Below are positions 34,201 through 43,980 of a DNA stretch of 64,000 bases, piece after piece. The translations under genes were made by a program, and so were the position numbers. Location: NCBI GenBank assembly GCA_032158295.1, contig CM063254.1, positions 1,550,001 to 1,614,000 of the forward strand, written 5' to 3'. Numbering within the stretch: position 1 is the stretch's first letter; each line of letters opens with the position of its first letter. The notes below the pieces were generated by a model. It was not told the origin of the DNA. It saw nothing but the letters and a program-made list of their open reading frames with translations, and did no database searches. Origin of the DNA: Pycnopodia helianthoides (lineage: Eukaryota > Echinodermata > Asteroidea > Forcipulatida > Asteriidae).

Positions 34201-37200
34201 AGATGCCATCCCCAGCAACCTACATAATCACACAATGTTTAACTCCTTAGGCAGTGTTGCTATGACAGTGATGAGCAACAAACCAGGTTCTGTCAACCTG
34301 AAGGTTGCTATGCAAACGTTTTCCCTGAGCCATGTGATATAGCAGCACTGCGTTTAACCTTGGTATTCAAAGCTCAACAAACTATTTTTGATAAAGCCAT
34401 TTACGGAATCAATTTTAACAAGCTTTTACTCATCAAGCGACCACAGTACACCACACATACCTTCTAAGCATTGCTGTGGATATGAAATTTGGGGAGAGAA
34501 TTTCCACTTCAAATCCAATGAAATCATCTGCTTGTTTGATCTTAGAAAAGAGATTATCTCTCTGCTCCTCGGTCAATGTCTTAGAATCTAGAAAAACAAA
34601 CAAGAATTAGAAATTTACCACAACGATTATGAAGGATTCTCATCCATTTTGACCATTTTGTGCAATATCACTGATTTCAATTCAGGTATTATCCATACTA
34701 TAAACCAAGTGGAAACTCAAGTGTCTGAGTCCGAGTCCTCCTCAGGTCCCCTTTTGTCCGATTCCGATTTTCTCTTGTCCCTGTAAAGTTAGTTGCAATA
34801 ACCGTAACCGCCAAGTGACCAGAATTGAGCATCACTTTATCAAGGACTAAATGTAGACCAAGAACAATCATGGAGGTAGAAAATATTCATGGACCAATCA
34901 ATGTAACCCAATGAAGAGCTGACACAGCAAGCTGGCTTTACCTAGCCTGCTGTTTCAAGTCTGAAATTGTGCCTAGTTTTGTCTGTCATCAGGCTAATTG
35001 GAAGGGTTAAAGACACTGGACACCTTTGGTAATTGTCAAAGACCAGTCTTCTCACTTGGCGTATCTCAACATATGCACAAAATAACAAACCTGTGAAAAT
35101 TTGAACTCAATTGGTCGTCAAAGTTGTGAGATAATAATGGAAGAAAAAACACCCTTGTCCATGTTGTCACACGAAGTTGTGTGCTTTCAGATGCTTGATT
35201 TTGATTTCGAGACCTCACGCGTGTGGTCTCGAAATCAATTCAAATAAATTACTTCTTTCTCAAAAACTACGTTACTTCAGAGGGAGCCGTTTCTCACAAT
35301 GTTTTATACTATCAACAGCTCTCCATTGCTCGTTACCAAGTAAGTTTTTATGCTAACAATTATTTTGAGTAATTACCAATAGTGTCCAGTGCCTTTAAAC
35401 CAGGGCGCTATTTCAGGCAAACAAAAAACCACCATCACAGACTTGAACAAGACTATTATAACCCTGACCTGTGCGGTTAAAACAAATAGGGCCTGTAGTT
35501 AATATGCAAAGGCCATTTATAGGCAATCTTAAGACTGAGTCCAAGGGTTGATTCTTGAGGCTGAGTCACAGTGCTCTGAGACCGAGTTCGAGTCCTTGAA
35601 TATTGTATAGTTGTAACATAACATGTGGCCAAGAAGCAAAGAGTGTTTAGTTAATTGTTGAACCCTTGTGTCCATCACCCGATCCTTCTCACACTCTGAC
35701 CCATCACTATGGAACGAACTCCCCCCTAATCTCTGACAAGTCACTACCTATACCAGGTTCAAACCTCATTTGAAAACTTATTGTTGTGCTTTATCATCTA
35801 TTTAACTCATTGTAGGCCAACTTGCTTCTGCATCTCTCCTGTGCCAGGAGTGTCTTTTTAGACAGACATGGCGCATTATAAATGGCCACTTTTATTATTA
35901 TTATCAGCAAAACAAGTTATCAATTAGTTGAAGTTGCTCCTTAAAGGTATTGTACATTTTTGGTAACACATTTTGTGTGATTCAACATACATGCATGAAC
36001 AAACAAACCTGTGAAAGTTTGAGCTCAATTGGTCATCGAGGTCACGAGAAAATAATGAAAAGAGACCTTATGTGTTTTCTGTTTTTTCAAACATCAAGTT
36101 TTTATCACGCTTGATAAAAACAATTGTTTTACTCATTTCTCAGAAACGACAGCTTTTTAGGCAGAAATATTTTAAGGAACCCTTTCTACCATTACTTACT
36201 TTAAATCATGTAAGTTATGTGTGAATCTGTGAACATTTGTGTTTTTCGATCTTACCAATAGTGTACAGGGCCTTTAAGATGGGATGTTAAGCCATACATG
36301 TACCTCTCATGCAAACATGATCGGTCTCAGCAGAACCCATATTAACATAACAGCTTTACAAAATTGTTTTTAGAAGAATTGTGTTAACATTTATTGATAA
36401 TTTTAAATGCATCCAGTAATTTGTATAGGTATTTAATTAATAAAAAGACACCACCAGCCTGCAAATACCCTAGGTCAAGCCAAAAGCCTTTCCCTTTTAC
36501 AGACACAGCGGGGAAAAATACTGTATTCGCAATTTAAACCAAGGGCCCTGGACAAACAAAGGGCAAAAGAAATACGAAATTAATCTTACATAAGTTAACA
36601 TGGGAGCTTCCTTTATCTTCTTGGTTTACAATCATACACCACGGTAACACCCTAACCCGACTTAAGGATAACCAACAAATTGCTCACAGTCTGACACAAA
36701 TGCACTCTTTTAGTAGTGCACACAGTCCCATCTATAGTTTGGGGGGATGAAAAAAGCGGGAGCTGTATGTAATATCGCAAGTCCTTGAACCAGTCTAGGC
36801 GATGGATAAAACCATGAAATGGACAAAATACCAAGAGAAAGTATTCAACTTCACTCAGGTTTCCATGTGAGGATAACACTATTATTCTTACGCCACCTGT
36901 GTTTTTCTTCCACACAAGCTCAAACACTGGGAAAGCTCTTCCAATCTCTCTCAGGACAAATTGACAAGTCAATATCACCATCTGGTAAGCACCCTAACAC
37001 TAACACTACAGCACCAGGAAAAAAAAAGCAGAAATCGAATTGCAACCCACCTTCTTAACAGGACAGCAGCAATGCCTTTTTAGTAGAGTGCACCATGATG
37101 GTCACCATGCCTTGCGAGATGCCATGGTCTGGCCAGGGATGTACAAAAAGCAAGTTTCTGCCCCCCCCCACCCCCCCCCCCCCCCCCCCCGGCAGGGCAG

Positions 37201-37948
37201 CAGCACAAAATGGCCGGGGCTATCCCGGCGGGCCAATTTTACATCCCCGGCCAAGTCCCCGCTAGTCCCAGGTTCCCTGAGGCCGGAACTACAACTAGTG
37301 TGCATAATCAATGCGCTCGCGTATAAGTAAGTGACAACAAGTTTGTTACCACTTTGTGAAAGCGTAATTCCAGGTTCTTATTAGGGTTTTTGCCATTCGT
37401 CAACTTAGCTTAGGTAAGAAATTATAATTTTGAGACCTACTTAAACTTTGTAAACTATAGTTACTGATCAACGATATTGTCAAAAAAGTATGGGTTTTCC
37501 TACACAGCAGATTGTTCAAGTTTTTGATGATGATGATGATGATGAGCATAGGATAGCCTCCAAAACAACCTAAAATTTTACTTAATTTCTTTAAATATCA
37601 GCAAAACAAATCCTGTCGTTAGCTACTGTCCTTTATTATTAATAATGATATAGTAAACATAAATAATTTACAATGAAATGCTATTTCAATGTCACAACAA
37701 TCACAATTAACATTTACAGATTGAGCAAAATTCTCAATTTGCGCCACAGCACAATCTCTCGAGACTAGATCAATGTAAATCCCATTATTGCACTCAACAT
37801 TAAACGTGCAATTTCACTCACCTAATACGGGTCCTCTTCCTGCTTCGTCTATTCCCAAACAACACGGTTCATCTTTACAAACTTGAGGAACAATTGATTT
37901 TAAAACTACACTTCTACTGTTGTCGCTGGTAAAATCGGAAAGATCCAT
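28269..37948 (-). CDS. RNASEH2A: Ribonuclease H2 subunit A
   Basis: Catalytic subunit of nuclear RNase H2, which removes ribonucleotides from DNA and degrades RNA:DNA hybrids. Located exons on the minus strand: 37948-37822, 34587-34461, 33938-33851, 32957-32820, 31490-31403, 30435-30312, 28404-28269. Exon phases agree everywhere except that one exon (the second, expected about 70 nt, PMVY region) was not found between 34587 and 37822. Active-site segments are present: [12 protein letters not shown] (Asp, Glu), VYVDTVG (Asp), [17 protein letters not shown] (Asp), and [18 protein letters not shown] with the conserved Tyr. With a 23-codon exon 2 the protein would be about 298 aa (human 299). The C-terminus ends [22 protein letters not shown] at the last exon resembles a PCNA-binding box with Thr for Gln. 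The first ATG matches the human start (MDLS). Confidence 0.93.
28531..28619. repeat. Short inverted repeat with 23-bp arms
   Basis: CTAGGTGGCAGCAGACTT... at 28531-28553 and its complement at 28597-28619 match at 22 of 23 positions around a 43-bp loop. It may be a terminal inverted repeat remnant or hairpin. It sits at the left edge of the Penelope-like fragment. Confidence 0.6.
28620..29311 (+). mobile_element. Penelope-like element reverse-transcriptase remnant
   Basis: Across several frames the plus strand reads [40 protein letters not shown], a [20 protein letters not shown] block and, with a frame change, a (Y)VDDTFVTHKEN-like block. These resemble Penelope-type reverse transcriptases (ITKEE, ILx[19 protein letters not shown]). 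Stops and frameshifts show that it is dead. The remnant is split by the 858-bp element; a short continuation follows 30191. Antisense to RNASEH2A, within intron 7. Confidence 0.65.
29323..30180. mobile_element. 858-bp element with long terminal inverted repeats and 11-bp target duplication
   Basis: Begins AGTTGCGATAATCGTAACCC and ends with the matching complement ATCGCAACT. The imperfect inverted repeats extend about 270 bp from each end. ACCCTGTTGGT occurs exactly at 29312-29322 and 30181-30191, giving an 11-bp target-site duplication. It carries no open frame. It interrupts a Penelope-like remnant within RNASEH2A intron 7. The long target duplication is at the upper end for Mutator-like elements; superfamily assignment is inference. 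Confidence 0.82.
31003..31340. repeat. 107-bp minisatellite, about three copies, RNASEH2A intron
   Basis: Units begin at 31003, 31111 and 31217 with GACCATTGGTCTGGTAGCTG-like starts; a fourth partial unit follows near 31325. Variants of ATTGGTCTAGTA recur inside each unit, so the unit is itself built of shorter repeats. Confidence 0.8.
31937..32412. mobile_element. hAT-like MITE with GGGCTCGAA/TAGCCCT tips, reverse copy
   Basis: Reverse-complement relative of about 22770-23100, sharing AATTCTGTTGATTATC, AAATGAGATAAATCTTCTCT and CCGGACAAGTCCGG segments. It contains an isolated GCGCATGCGC. RNASEH2A intron. Confidence 0.6.
33036..33250. mobile_element. TTAA MITE, family B, partial copy
   Basis: Left half of family B, starting at GGCAAAGTATACC and losing homology near 33250. 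It lies in an intron of RNASEH2A. Confidence 0.65.
33316..33835. mobile_element. Long hairpin element, RNASEH2A intron
   Basis: The outer part (33316-33505) is a palindrome: GTGATGACTCGGTCTTAA pairs with TTAAGACCGAGTCATCAC around a centre with AGGACCGAGCCGAAGGCG. A second inverted pair (ATTCATAAATGCCC near 33493 and GGGTATTTATGAAT near 33815) suggests a larger unit. Its right edge is less than 20 bp from the RNASEH2A exon ending at 33851. Confidence 0.6.
35007..35398. mobile_element. TTAA MITE, relative of family A
   Basis: TTAA at both ends. Inverted tips are AGACACTGGACACCTTTGG and CCAATAGTGTCCAGTGCCT. Internal sequence (ACCTGTGAAAATTTGAACTC) is shared with family A. It lies in the long intron of RNASEH2A. 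Confidence 0.7.
35600..35905 (+). mobile_element. 3' end of a CR1-like LINE
   Basis: The plus strand reads [10 protein letters not shown], followed by a tail with GCGCATTATAAATGGCC and a TTATTATTATTATC end. Same architecture as 20880-21178 in the other orientation. A short tail fragment of the same kind (GACATAGCGCATTATAAATG) is at 57983-58025. Confidence 0.6.
35941..36277. mobile_element. TTAA MITE, family A, complete copy
   Basis: Near-identical over most of its length to the copy at 176-507, with TTAA at both ends. The two copies differ by small indels and substitutions. It lies in an RNASEH2A intron. Confidence 0.75.
37158..37195. repeat. Poly-C tract, RNASEH2A intron 1
   Basis: More than 25 C in a run with one A interruption. 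Such a tract is prone to sequencing loss and lies in the interval where RNASEH2A exon 2 is expected. Confidence 0.8.
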
Positions 37949-37998
37949 TATTACCCGATCAAAATGTCACCTTTAAAAATGTGTGATGATCATATGAG

Positions 37999-38006
37999 TT
38001 TCGCGC
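37999..38006. promoter_or_regulatory. E2F-type site upstream of RNASEH2A
   Basis: TTTCGCGC fits the E2F consensus TTTSSCGC, about 50 bp upstream of the RNASEH2A ATG. RNASEH2A is a replication-linked gene, so E2F control is plausible. Confidence 0.45.
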
Positions 38007-38439
38007 GCTTGCTTTGTTGACATCCAGGCTAATGTCGTAAAAGGAAATGAACTATTGAGGGCGCTGTAAGTGTAATAATCGATCGTCTGTTTTAATGCTT
38101 TGCAAACAACGAAGCTAGCACAGTATTGGGCCCAAGATAGCCAGCCGCGAATTCGGGGAACAGCCAGCCGCGTATTCGCGGAAATAGAACACATGCAGTA
38201 CAGGGAGGTGACAAAATGGCCCATTTCTGTCGGCGAGTCCGTTATATTTTTATCCGAACGAATACTGAAATATTAGCCATAACTTGCAGATTTTCATTAG
38301 ATAAAATTGAAACGTTATAGCTAAAGGTCATTGAAAAGCAAAAAACAAAGAAAATAAAAGTAACTAAATAACAAAAAATTAGCCGCAAACACGGAGACAA
38401 TGTCCGTGTGTTATGTCATTTTTACGCTGTTTAAGAACT

Positions 38440-39180
38440 AAAACATATTTTGAAAAGAGTTTGTACCCTTCGTTATGAGTAAAAATGGCAGTTTTAGTTC
38501 AGAATCTTGAAAACTAACACACTGGGCATATCAAATTTTTGAGCTGGCTAATTTGGTCCACTAATTAGTGGTTAATTAACCACAGTTATACGTACGCCTT
38601 TTTCCATATAAAACACGCACAATTGCATATGCGGTTGAGTCAACTACCTCTTGTAATGAATTTGTACCCTTCATTATGAATAAAAGTGGATTTCTTTTGT
38701 CCAGAATCCTAAAGACTGATACACTGGGCATACAAAATTTTTGAGCTGGCTAATTTGTTTCACTAATTAGTGGTTAATTGACCACAGGTTTACAGACAAC
38801 ATTTCCCGTATAAAACACGCACAATTGCATATGCGGTTGAGTCAACTACCTCTTGTAAAGAATTTATACCCTTCATTATAATTAAAAGTGGAATTTTTAG
38901 TCCAGAATCTTGAAGACTGATACACTGGGCATATCAAATTTTTGAGCTGGCTAATTCGGTCCACTAATTAGTGGTAAATTAACCACAGTTAAACAGACAC
39001 CATCTAAAACACGTACAATTGCGTATGCGGTAAAGTCAACTACCTCTTGTAAAGAATTTGTACCCTTCATTTAATAAAAGTGGAATTTTTAGTCCAGAAT
39101 CTTGTAGACTGATACACTTTGGGCATTTCAAATTGTTTAGCTGGCTAATATTTTGTCCACTAATTAGTGGTCAATTAACG
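38440..39180 (+). repeat. 200-bp subterminal tandem repeat, left arm
   Basis: About 3.6 units, with TTGTACCCTT-type markers at about 38461, 38662, 38863 and 39058. Each unit holds CTAATTAGTGGTTAATTAACCAC-like palindromic DNA and a TTTTTGAGCTGGCTAATT block. Confidence 0.88.
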
Positions 39181-39189
39181 ACCCCAGTA

Positions 39190-39855
39190 GCAAGCCCATA
39201 TTGAACTCATAATGGGAACCCGGGGCCAACCCATGATACCTATATGGGGCCCTTATGGGTTTAGATTATGGGGATCATTCCCATATGGGTCCCATGGGAA
39301 AGGCATGGGTTAACCCAAATGGGCAATGCAGTGTCCCGTGGGTATCATATGGTGAAAACATGGGCAACCCCATATGGGCAGAATATGCAAAGGCCCATAT
39401 GAGTTTCAGATGGGGTAAATGTGGGCAGTCCCATAATTATATGGGCAGAATATGCAGTGGCCCATATTGGTATCATATGGGGAAAACATGGGCAATCCCA
39501 TAATGGGCAAAATATGCAAAGGCCCATATGGGTATCATATGGGGAAAACATGGGCAATCCCATAATGGGCAAAATATGCAAAAGCCCATATGGGTTTTAT
39601 ATGGGTTTTATATGGGGAAACATGGGCAATCCCATATGGGCAAAATATGCAGTGGGTCCATGGGTATCATGATGAAAATATGGGCACTCCCAAATGGGCA
39701 AAATATGCAGTGGCCCATATGGGTATTATACGGGGAAAACATGGACAATCCCATAATAGCAGTGTATGCAGTGTCCCATTTGGGTATCATAATTTATGGA
39801 GGAAATGTGAGCAATCCTATGTGGACAGAATATGCAAAGTCTCATAGGCCTATGG
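39190..39855 (+). repeat. About 62-bp GGGCAAAATATGC array, left arm only
   Basis: Roughly eleven imperfect units of CCCATATGGG-rich sequence (GGGCAATCCCATAATGGGC). The unit is rich in short palindromes. No counterpart was found in the right arm, so the arms are asymmetric here. Confidence 0.88.
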
Positions 39856-39884
39856 TTTTTTTATGCGGAAAAATGTGGGCTAAA

Positions 39885-42800
39885 AACTTTTCCCGGCTCC
39901 TCGGGCCGGGTAAAACATTTCCCCAGTGCCGTGGGCCGGGTAAAAACTTTCCCTGTCCCGTGGGCCCACGTCACTAGGGACATTTTTTTACCCGGCCCGA
40001 AAAGCCGGGGAGAGTTTTTACCCGGCCCACAGCACCGGGAAACTGTTTACCCGACCCGAGGAGCCGGGGAAATATTTTACCCGGCCCGAGGAGCCGGGTA
40101 AATGTTTTACCCTGCCCAAGAGCCGGGGAAAGGTTTTAGCCGGCCCATGGCACCGGGAAAATTTTTTACCCGGCCCACGGCACAGGGGAAATGTTTTACC
40201 CGGCCCGCCGAAGCCGGGGAAAGTTTTTACCCGGTCCGAGGAGCCCGGGAAAGTTCTTACCCGGCCCACGGCACCGGGGACATTTTTTACCCGACCCAAG
40301 AGCCAGGGAAAGTTCTAACCGGCCCACGGCACCGGGGACATTTTTTACCCGGCCCGAGAAGCCGGGGAAAGTTTTAACCCGGCCCACGGCACCGGGGAAA
40401 GTTTTTATCTGGCCCGCGGCACCCGGGAATTTTTTTTACCTGGTCCGAGGAGCCGGCAAAGTTTTTACCCATCCCGCGGCACCGGGAAAATTTCTTACCC
40501 GGCCCGAGTAGCCGGAGGAAGTTTTTACCCGGCCCGCGGCACCCGGGAAATTTCTTACCCGGCCCGAGTAGCCGGCAAAGGTTTTACCCATCCCGCGGCA
40601 CCCGGAAAATTTCTTACCCGGCCCGAGTAGCCGGAGGAAGTTTTTACCCGGCCCGCGGCACCCGGGAAATTTCTTACCCGGCCCGAGTAGCCGGAGGAAG
40701 TTTTTACCCGGCCCTAGGCAACCGGTAAATTTCCTACCCGGCCCGAGTAGCTGGGGAAAGTTTTTACCCGGCCCGAGTAGCCGGGGAAAGTTTTTAACTG
40801 GCCCACGGCACCCGTGAAATTTCTTATCGGTCCGAGTATAGTAGCTGGGGAAAGTTTTTACCCGGCCCGAGTAGCCGGCAAAGTTTTTACCCATCCCGCG
40901 GCACCCGGAAAATTTCCTACCCGGCCCGAGTAGCTGGGGAAAGTTTCAACCTGGCCAGAGTAGCCGGGGAAAGTTTTTACCCAGCCCGAGTAGCCGGGGA
41001 AAGTTTTTACCTGGCCCGCGGCACCCGGAAAATTTCTTACCCGGCCCGAGTAGCCGGCGAAATTTTTACCCATCCCGCGGCACCCGGAAAATTTCTTACC
41101 CGGCCCGAGTAGCCGGAGGAAGTTTTTACCCGGCCCGCGGCACCCGGGAAATTTCTTTCCCGGCCCGAGTAACCGGGGAAAGTTTTTACCCGGCCCGCGA
41201 CACCCGGGAAGATTTTAACTTGGCCAGAGTAGCCGGGGAAAGTTTTTACCCAGCCCGAGTAGCCGGGGAAAGTTTTTACCCATCCCGCGGCACCCGGAAA
41301 ATTTCTTACCCGGCCCCAGTAGCCGGGGAAGTTTTTACCCGGCCCGAGTAGCCGGGGAAAGTTTTTACCCTGCCCAAGGCACCCGGGAAATTTCCTACCC
41401 GGCCCGAGTAGCTGGGGAAAGTTTTACCCGGCCCGAGTAACCGGGGAAAGTTTTTACCCAGCCCGAGTAGCCGGGGAAAGTTTTTACCCGGCCCAAGGCA
41501 CCCGGGAAATGTCCTACCCGGCCCGAGTAGCTGGGGAAAGTTTTAACCTGGCCAGAGTAGCCGGGGAAAGTTTATACCCGGCCCGCGGGACCCGGGAAAT
41601 TTCTTACCCGGCCCGAGTAACCGGGGAAAGTTTTTACCCGGCCCGAGTAACCGGGGAAAGTTTTTACCCGGCCCAAGGCACCCGGAAAATTTCTTAACCG
41701 GCCCGAGTAGCCGGCAAAGTTTTTACCCATCCCGCGGCATCCTGAAAATTTCTTACCCGGCCCGAGTAGCCGGAGGAAGTTTTTACCCAGCCCTAGGCAA
41801 CCGGTAAATTTCCTACCAAGCCCGAGTAGCTGGGGAAAGTTTTTACCCGGCCCGAGTAGCCGGGGAAAGTTTTTAACTGGCCCACGGCACCCGTGAAATT
41901 TTGTATCGGTCCGAGTAGCAGGGGAAAGTTTTAACCCGGCCAGAGTAGCCGGGGAAAGTTTATACCCAGCCCGAGTAGCCGGCAAAGTTTTTACCCATCC
42001 CGCGGCACCCGGAAAATTTCTTACCCGGCCCCAGTAGCCGGGGAAAGTTTTTACCTGGCCCGCGGCACCCGGAAAATTTCTTACCAGGCCCGAGTAGCCG
42101 GGGAAAGTTTTTACCCGGCCCAAGGCACCCGGGAAATTTTCTTAACCGGCCCGAGTAGCCGGCAAAGTTTTTACCCATCCCGCGGCATCCGGAAAATTTC
42201 TGACCCGGCCCGAGTAGCCGGAGGAAGTTTTTACCCGGCCCTAGGCAACCGGTAAATTTCCTACCCGGGCGGAGTAGCTGGGGAAAGCTTTTACCCGGCC
42301 CGAGTAGCCGTGGAAAGTTTTTACCGGACCCAAGGCACCCGGGAAATTTCTTACCCGGCCCGAGTAGCCGGAGGAAGTTTTTACCCGGCCCACGGCACCC
42401 GGAAAATTTCTTACCCGGCCCCAGTAGCCGGGGAAGTTTTTACCCGGCCCGAGTAGCCGGGGAAAGTTTTTACCCTGCCCAAGGCACCCGGGAAATTTCC
42501 TACCCGGCCCGAGAAGCTGGGGAAAGTTTTAACCTGGCCAGAGTAGCCGGGGAAAGTTTTTACCCAGCCCGAGTAGCCGGGGAAAGTTTTTACCCGGCCC
42601 ACGGCACCCGGTAAATTTCCTACCCGACCCGAGTAGCTGGGGAAAGTTTTTACCCGGCCCGCGTCACCCGGGGAATTTCTTACCCGGCCCGAGTAGCCGG
42701 GGAAAGTTTTTACCTGGCCCACGGCACCCGGAAAATTTCTTACCCGGCCCGAGTAGCCGGGGAAAGTTTTTACCCGGCCCAAGGCACTCGTGAAATTTCT

Positions 42801-43345
42801 TACCCGGCCCGAGTAGCCGGAGGAAGTTTTTACCCGGCCCTAGGCAACCGGTAAATTTCCTACCCGGCCGGAGTAGCTGGGGAAAGCTTTTACCCGGCCC
42901 GAGTAGCCGGGGAAAGTTTTTACCGGGCCCAAGGCACCCGGGAAATTTCTTACCCGGCCCGAGTAGCCGGGGAAAGTTTTTACCTGGCCCGCGGCACCCG
43001 GAAAATTTCTTACCCGGCCCGAGTAACCGGGGAAAGTTTTTACCTGGCCCGCGAAAACCCGGGAAGATTTTAACCTGGCCAGAGTAGCCGGGGAAAGTTT
43101 TTACCCAGCCCGAGTAGCCGGGAAAGTTTTTACCCATTCCGCGGCACCCGGAAAATTTCTTACCCGGCCCCAGTAGCCGGGGAAAGTTTTTAACCCGGCC
43201 CGAGTAGCCGGGGAAAGTTTTTACCCTGCCCAAGGCACCCGGGAAAGTTTTTACCAGGCCCACGGCACCCGGAAATTTTTTACCAGGCCCGAATAGCCGG
43301 GGAAAGTTTTTATCCGGCCCGAGTAGCCGGGGAAAGTTTTTACTG
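39885..43345 (+). repeat. 31/62-bp CCCGGCCCGAGTAGCCGGGG array, left arm
   Basis: About 110 degenerate 31-bp modules, mostly arranged as alternating pairs (GAGTAGCCGGGG type and GCGGCACCCGGG type) spaced by GAAAGTTTTTAC. Modules differ by many substitutions and small indels, unlike the homogeneous right arm. Confidence 0.9.
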
Positions 43346-43730
43346 ACTTGTCCACAAGTCTACGCTTTTGCCAATAAAGGTGCGTTCTGACAACCTAAAC
43401 AAGACTAACAATGCGCGCACATCCACACGAAACACCACACAATGTTATCTCCGAGACAAACATTAAACGACTTGTCCACAAGTCTACGCTTTTGCCAATA
43501 AAGGGTCGTACTGACAACGTAAACAAGACTAACAATGCGCGCGCATCATCACAAAACAACACTCATTGTTAACGACTTGTCGAAAAGTCTAAGCTTTTGC
43601 CAATAAAGGTGCGTACTGGCGACGTAAACAAGACTAACAATGCGCGCGCATCCACACGAAATACCATGCCTTGTTATCACCACGACAAACATTTAAAGAC
43701 TTGTCCACAAGTCTACGGTTTTACCAATGT
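43345..43730 (+). repeat. Direct repeats in the foldback spacer
   Basis: Three full units and one partial unit of about 110-130 bp beginning GACTTGTCCACAAGTCTACG, itself a 7-bp-stem hairpin. They also share CTTTTGCCAATAAAGG and AACAATGCGCGC. Confidence 0.85.
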
Positions 43731-43759
43731 ATATTGAGAAAAGAAGCCGTTTTTTGCGA

Positions 43760-43830
43760 GTAGACAAGTTAGCGCAATTAGATAGATCGTGGTAACTTTA
43801 ATAGAAGGGTCCTTGGTTCGAATCAGCTAG
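43760..43830 (+). other. tRNA-like sequence in the foldback spacer
   Basis: TTAGCGCAATTAGATAG resembles a pol III A box and TTGGTTCGAATC matches the B box consensus at tRNA-like spacing. No convincing acceptor stem or anticodon arm could be drawn, so this looks like tRNA-derived DNA rather than a working tRNA gene. Confidence 0.35.
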
Positions 43831-43903
43831 AAGCAACAAACTTTCTTTTTTCTTATTAGAAAACAAATTGTTACTTTAAGTTGAACAAAAAATAGGGTGG
43901 TGG

Positions 43904-43980
43904 TGGGCAGTAATTTAGCGCAAACGGGAGAGTCACTGACTAGAAGAGCAAAGGTTAGTGGTTCGAATCCCCCGGCTCCC
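43904..43980 (+). other. Second tRNA-like sequence in the foldback spacer
   Basis: TTTAGCGCAAACGGGAGAG (A-box-like) and GTGGTTCGAATCCCCC (B box) run directly into the first unit of the right-arm array. It shares its layout with 43760-43830. Confidence 0.4.

Noticed and set aside
36652..36981. 109-codon minus-strand frame containing VFCPF, considered as RNASEH2A exon 2
   Set aside because: No PMVY-type start, no suitable acceptor and donor phases, and the surrounding residues do not resemble the family.
40018..43263. Numerous 60-200-codon frames with FPGYSGRVKT-like repeats
   Set aside because: They are translations of the 31/62-bp GC-rich foldback array in alternative frames on both strands.
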